This document shows, piece by piece, positions 5,951 to 7,122 of a DNA stretch of 7,122 nt. A program made the position numbers and the translations under genes. The notes beneath the pieces were generated by a model, which saw nothing but the letters and a program-made list of their open reading frames with translations, did no database searches and was not told the DNA's origin. The DNA is from JANOYJ01 sp031373225. GTDB taxonomy: Bacteria; Pseudomonadota; Alphaproteobacteria; Rhizobiales; Rhizobiaceae. The stretch spans positions 1-7,122 of the forward strand of contig JANMMM010000142.1 of assembly GCA_031373225.1 (NCBI GenBank), in the 5' to 3' direction. Position 1 is the stretch's first letter; every line of letters starts with the position of its first letter.

Positions 5951-6241
5951 ATGACATCGACTGTGACGGCAGCCACTGTGTCCAAGAGTTTTGGCGTCTA
6001 TCAGGATGCTGCGGTTCGAGCGCCGGTGATCATCACCAAGAATGGCCGGCCGCGCACTGTGCTGATTGCCTATGAGGATTATGTGCGCCTTGCCAGCAGG
6101 GACCGGCGGGCCGAATTGACGCCAGAGCTTTCCGACGAAGAAATCGCGGCTGTGGAGAGATCGCAGATGGCACCGGGCATTGATCATCTAAACGCGGAGC
6201 TCTTGGCTATACTGGTAACGGATAAGAATGCTGCTGGCTGA
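5951..6241 (+). CDS. Phd/YefM-family antitoxin without an adjacent toxin
   Basis: Antitoxins of this family bind their own operator through an N-terminal domain and cover a toxin with their C-terminus. The 96-residue product has the Phd fold signature in its first half: VSKSFGVYQDAAVRAPVIIT, then KNGRPRTVLIAYEDYVRL. An acidic helical tail follows (LTPELSDEEIAAVERSQMAP). AAAGGAG at 5937-5943 is an excellent ribosome binding site, 7 nt from the ATG. Close relatives usually have a toxin gene directly after them, but only 7 bp separate its stop from the stop of the convergent PIN gene. It is thus an orphan antitoxin, perhaps a solo regulator of itself and of the divergent recombinase, or a left-over of a lost module. 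The last residues (LAILVTDKNAAG) may be altered relative to the family. Confidence 0.85.
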   Translation: MTSTVTAATVSKSFGVYQDAAVRAPVIITKNGRPRTVLIAYEDYVRLASRDRRAELTPELSDEEIAAVERSQMAPGIDHLNAELLAILVTDKNAAG

Positions 6242-6248
6242 GATCATT

Positions 6249-6662
6249 TCATGGCGCCTCAAGCGGCAGCAGCCTCAAACCTTCCGCCAGAGCAGCCTTG
6301 CGCAGCATGCCGTCCAGTGTTGCGAGTTCAGATCCTTCCGACAGCGCCAGCCACAGATAGGCGGCGTCGTAAGCGGAAAGTCCGTGTTTGAAGGCAAGCC
6401 GCGCCGCCTCAATAGTATCCGCAGGACCCGCATTGATGATGCCGATCTGTTCAAAACGGCGCAAAAGACCGGCGGCATCTGTTTGTGCCACTCGGTTGCG
6501 GCGCACGGCGCGCACGACGATGCTGCGGATTTCATGGGCGAGAAGATCGGGCGCGCGCGGCCGTTCCACAATGGCCCGGTCAAGCAACGGTTCGGTGAGG
6601 GCTGTGGCTTCATCCGGCAGCAGCCAGGGTGCCACGATGCTGGCATCAACGACGAAGGCCAT
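6249..6662 (-). CDS. vapC: PIN-domain toxin, VapC-like ribonuclease
   Basis: VapC toxins are magnesium-dependent endoribonucleases that cut tRNA or rRNA and stop translation when the antitoxin is lost. The 137-residue product is full length for the family and has the four acidic PIN positions: Asp6 (FVVDAS), Glu44 (LLAHEIRS), Asp99 (LSAYDAAYLWLA) and Asp117 (ELATLDGML). The ATG at 6662 shares one base with the antitoxin stop (TGATG), the standard coupled order of antitoxin then toxin. It is convergent with the orphan antitoxin. The RNA target cannot be told from the sequence. Confidence 0.92.
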   Translation of the reverse strand: MAFVVDASIVAPWLLPDEATALTEPLLDRAIVERPRAPDLLAHEIRSIVVRAVRRNRVAQTDAAGLLRRFEQIGIINAGPADTIEAARLAFKHGLSAYDAAYLWLALSEGSELATLDGMLRKAALAEGLRLLPLEAP

Positions 6663-6904
6663 CAGTGAGCGTGGTCCTCATGCTTCCAGTCGCGAATCTC
6701 CGCCTGACTGACCGGTTTGTAACGGCTGCGCTCGGCGCGGATTGCATTGATCAGCGAACGCCGGTGCGCAAGTTCATCGATAGGCACCAGACGCGCCACG
6801 GGCTCGCTGCCGCGGGTGATGACAAATTCCTCGCCGCGCTGCACCTTGACGAGCAGCTCGGACAGATGTGTCTTGGCTTCGGCGACTTTGACGCTTGTGG
6901 GCAT
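6662..6904 (-). CDS. vapB: Phd/YefM-family antitoxin of the PIN toxin
   Basis: The 80-residue product opens with PTSVKVAEAKTHLSELLVKV, followed by QRGEEFVITRGSEPVARLVP, the typical Phd-type N-terminal DNA-binding and dimer domain. A basic/acidic tail (INAIRAERSRYKPVSQAEIR) would neutralise the toxin. ATG 6904 is chosen because family members start here; a longer frame reaches a TTG at 6976, but the added residues look unrelated. The ribosome binding site before 6904 is poor. Translation is coupled to the PIN toxin by a one-base overlap. Repression would be through the palindrome at 6981-7017. Confidence 0.88.
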   Translation of the reverse strand: MPTSVKVAEAKTHLSELLVKVQRGEEFVITRGSEPVARLVPIDELAHRRSLINAIRAERSRYKPVSQAEIRDWKHEDHAH

Positions 6905-6980
6905 GGGCGGGGTCCGCAGTTGGAACGTGTTGATGCGGCGCAGATTAGTAGCCGTTCGGCACTTGGTCAACCACAAACCA

Positions 6981-7017
6981 TATCACTATCGATACTGGAT
7001 AATTATCAATAGTGATA
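6981..7017. promoter_or_regulatory. 37-bp imperfect palindrome, candidate operator/promoter of the PIN toxin-antitoxin pair
   Basis: TATCACTAT (6981-6989) and ATAGTGATA (7009-7017) are perfect 9-bp complements. After one mismatched pair (C/A), GATA (6991-6994) and TATC (7004-7007) extend the arms to 14 bp around a 9-bp centre. The stretch is A+T-rich in a G+C-rich setting. On the minus strand GATAAT (7007-7002), a 5/6 match to the -10 box, lies inside it, with CTGTGA 17 bp upstream as a weak -35. It probably binds the antitoxin or toxin-antitoxin complex. The transcript would carry a leader of roughly 90 nt. Confidence 0.6.
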
Positions 7018-7122
7018 GCAGCTCTCACAGTTCATCGCCCATGGGTCCATGCAATATCTATGTAGCTTTACTTTGGTGAGTCTGCTACAGATAAAACAAT
7101 GGCTTACGCAATCGGCACCCTG

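Noticed and set aside
6228..6668. 146-codon plus-strand frame after the orphan antitoxin as a possible toxin
   Set aside because: Nearly all of it is antisense to the PIN gene and it resembles no toxin. Only its first codons are kept as a speculative remnant.
7018..7122. Possible gene start at ATG 7099 (MAYAIGTL) and a GTAGC/GCTAC repeat at 7062-7088
   Set aside because: Only eight codons are in the window with no ribosome binding site, and the repeat arms are 5 bp; nothing supportable is seen here.
1..7122. CRISPR arrays, tRNA or rRNA genes, insertion sequences
   Set aside because: No regularly spaced repeats, no tRNA-like cloverleaf and no transposase or paired terminal repeats were found on reading both strands.

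Overview
The window holds the replication and maintenance core of a repABC-type plasmid or secondary replicon. repABC cassettes are confined to Alphaproteobacteria, mostly Hyphomicrobiales (Rhizobiales) and Rhodobacterales. The high G+C content and strong G/C preference at third codon positions fit that group. The species cannot be named from the sequence.

Layout, left to right. Positions 1-495 contain a decayed minus-strand gene: coding signal is visible, but it is broken by an in-frame TGA and an apparent frame change. Positions 496-889 are the control region of the replicon, with a parS-like palindrome, a second inverted repeat, a perfect TTGACA box and a 12-codon upstream ORF at the repA start. 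Then come repA (ParA-type ATPase), with a perfect parS palindrome in its 3' end, repB (ParB-type centromere-binding protein), and an intergenic region of about 215 bp. That region carries the antisense counter-transcribed RNA on the minus strand, with recognisable promoter and terminator, and a folded repC leader. repC (replication initiator) follows, with an A+T-rich central island that is the likely oriV.

Convergent with repC, and separated from it by 5 bp, is a tyrosine recombinase with the full catalytic set. It is transcribed divergently from a Phd/YefM antitoxin that has a strong promoter but no toxin gene after it. Convergent with that antitoxin is a second, complete toxin-antitoxin pair: a Phd-type antitoxin and a VapC-like PIN ribonuclease. 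It is preceded by a 37-bp imperfect palindrome that is probably its operator.

The genes fit one job, keeping a low-copy replicon. RepC initiates replication under control of the antisense RNA and of RepA/RepB autorepression. RepA, RepB and parS segregate copies. The recombinase may resolve multimers. The PIN/Phd pair would kill or arrest plasmid-free cells. No wholly new system is evident. The points most worth checking are the repA N-terminus, the GTT-N10-AAC site array, the repC leader fold, the orphan antitoxin beside the recombinase, and the decayed gene at the left edge.
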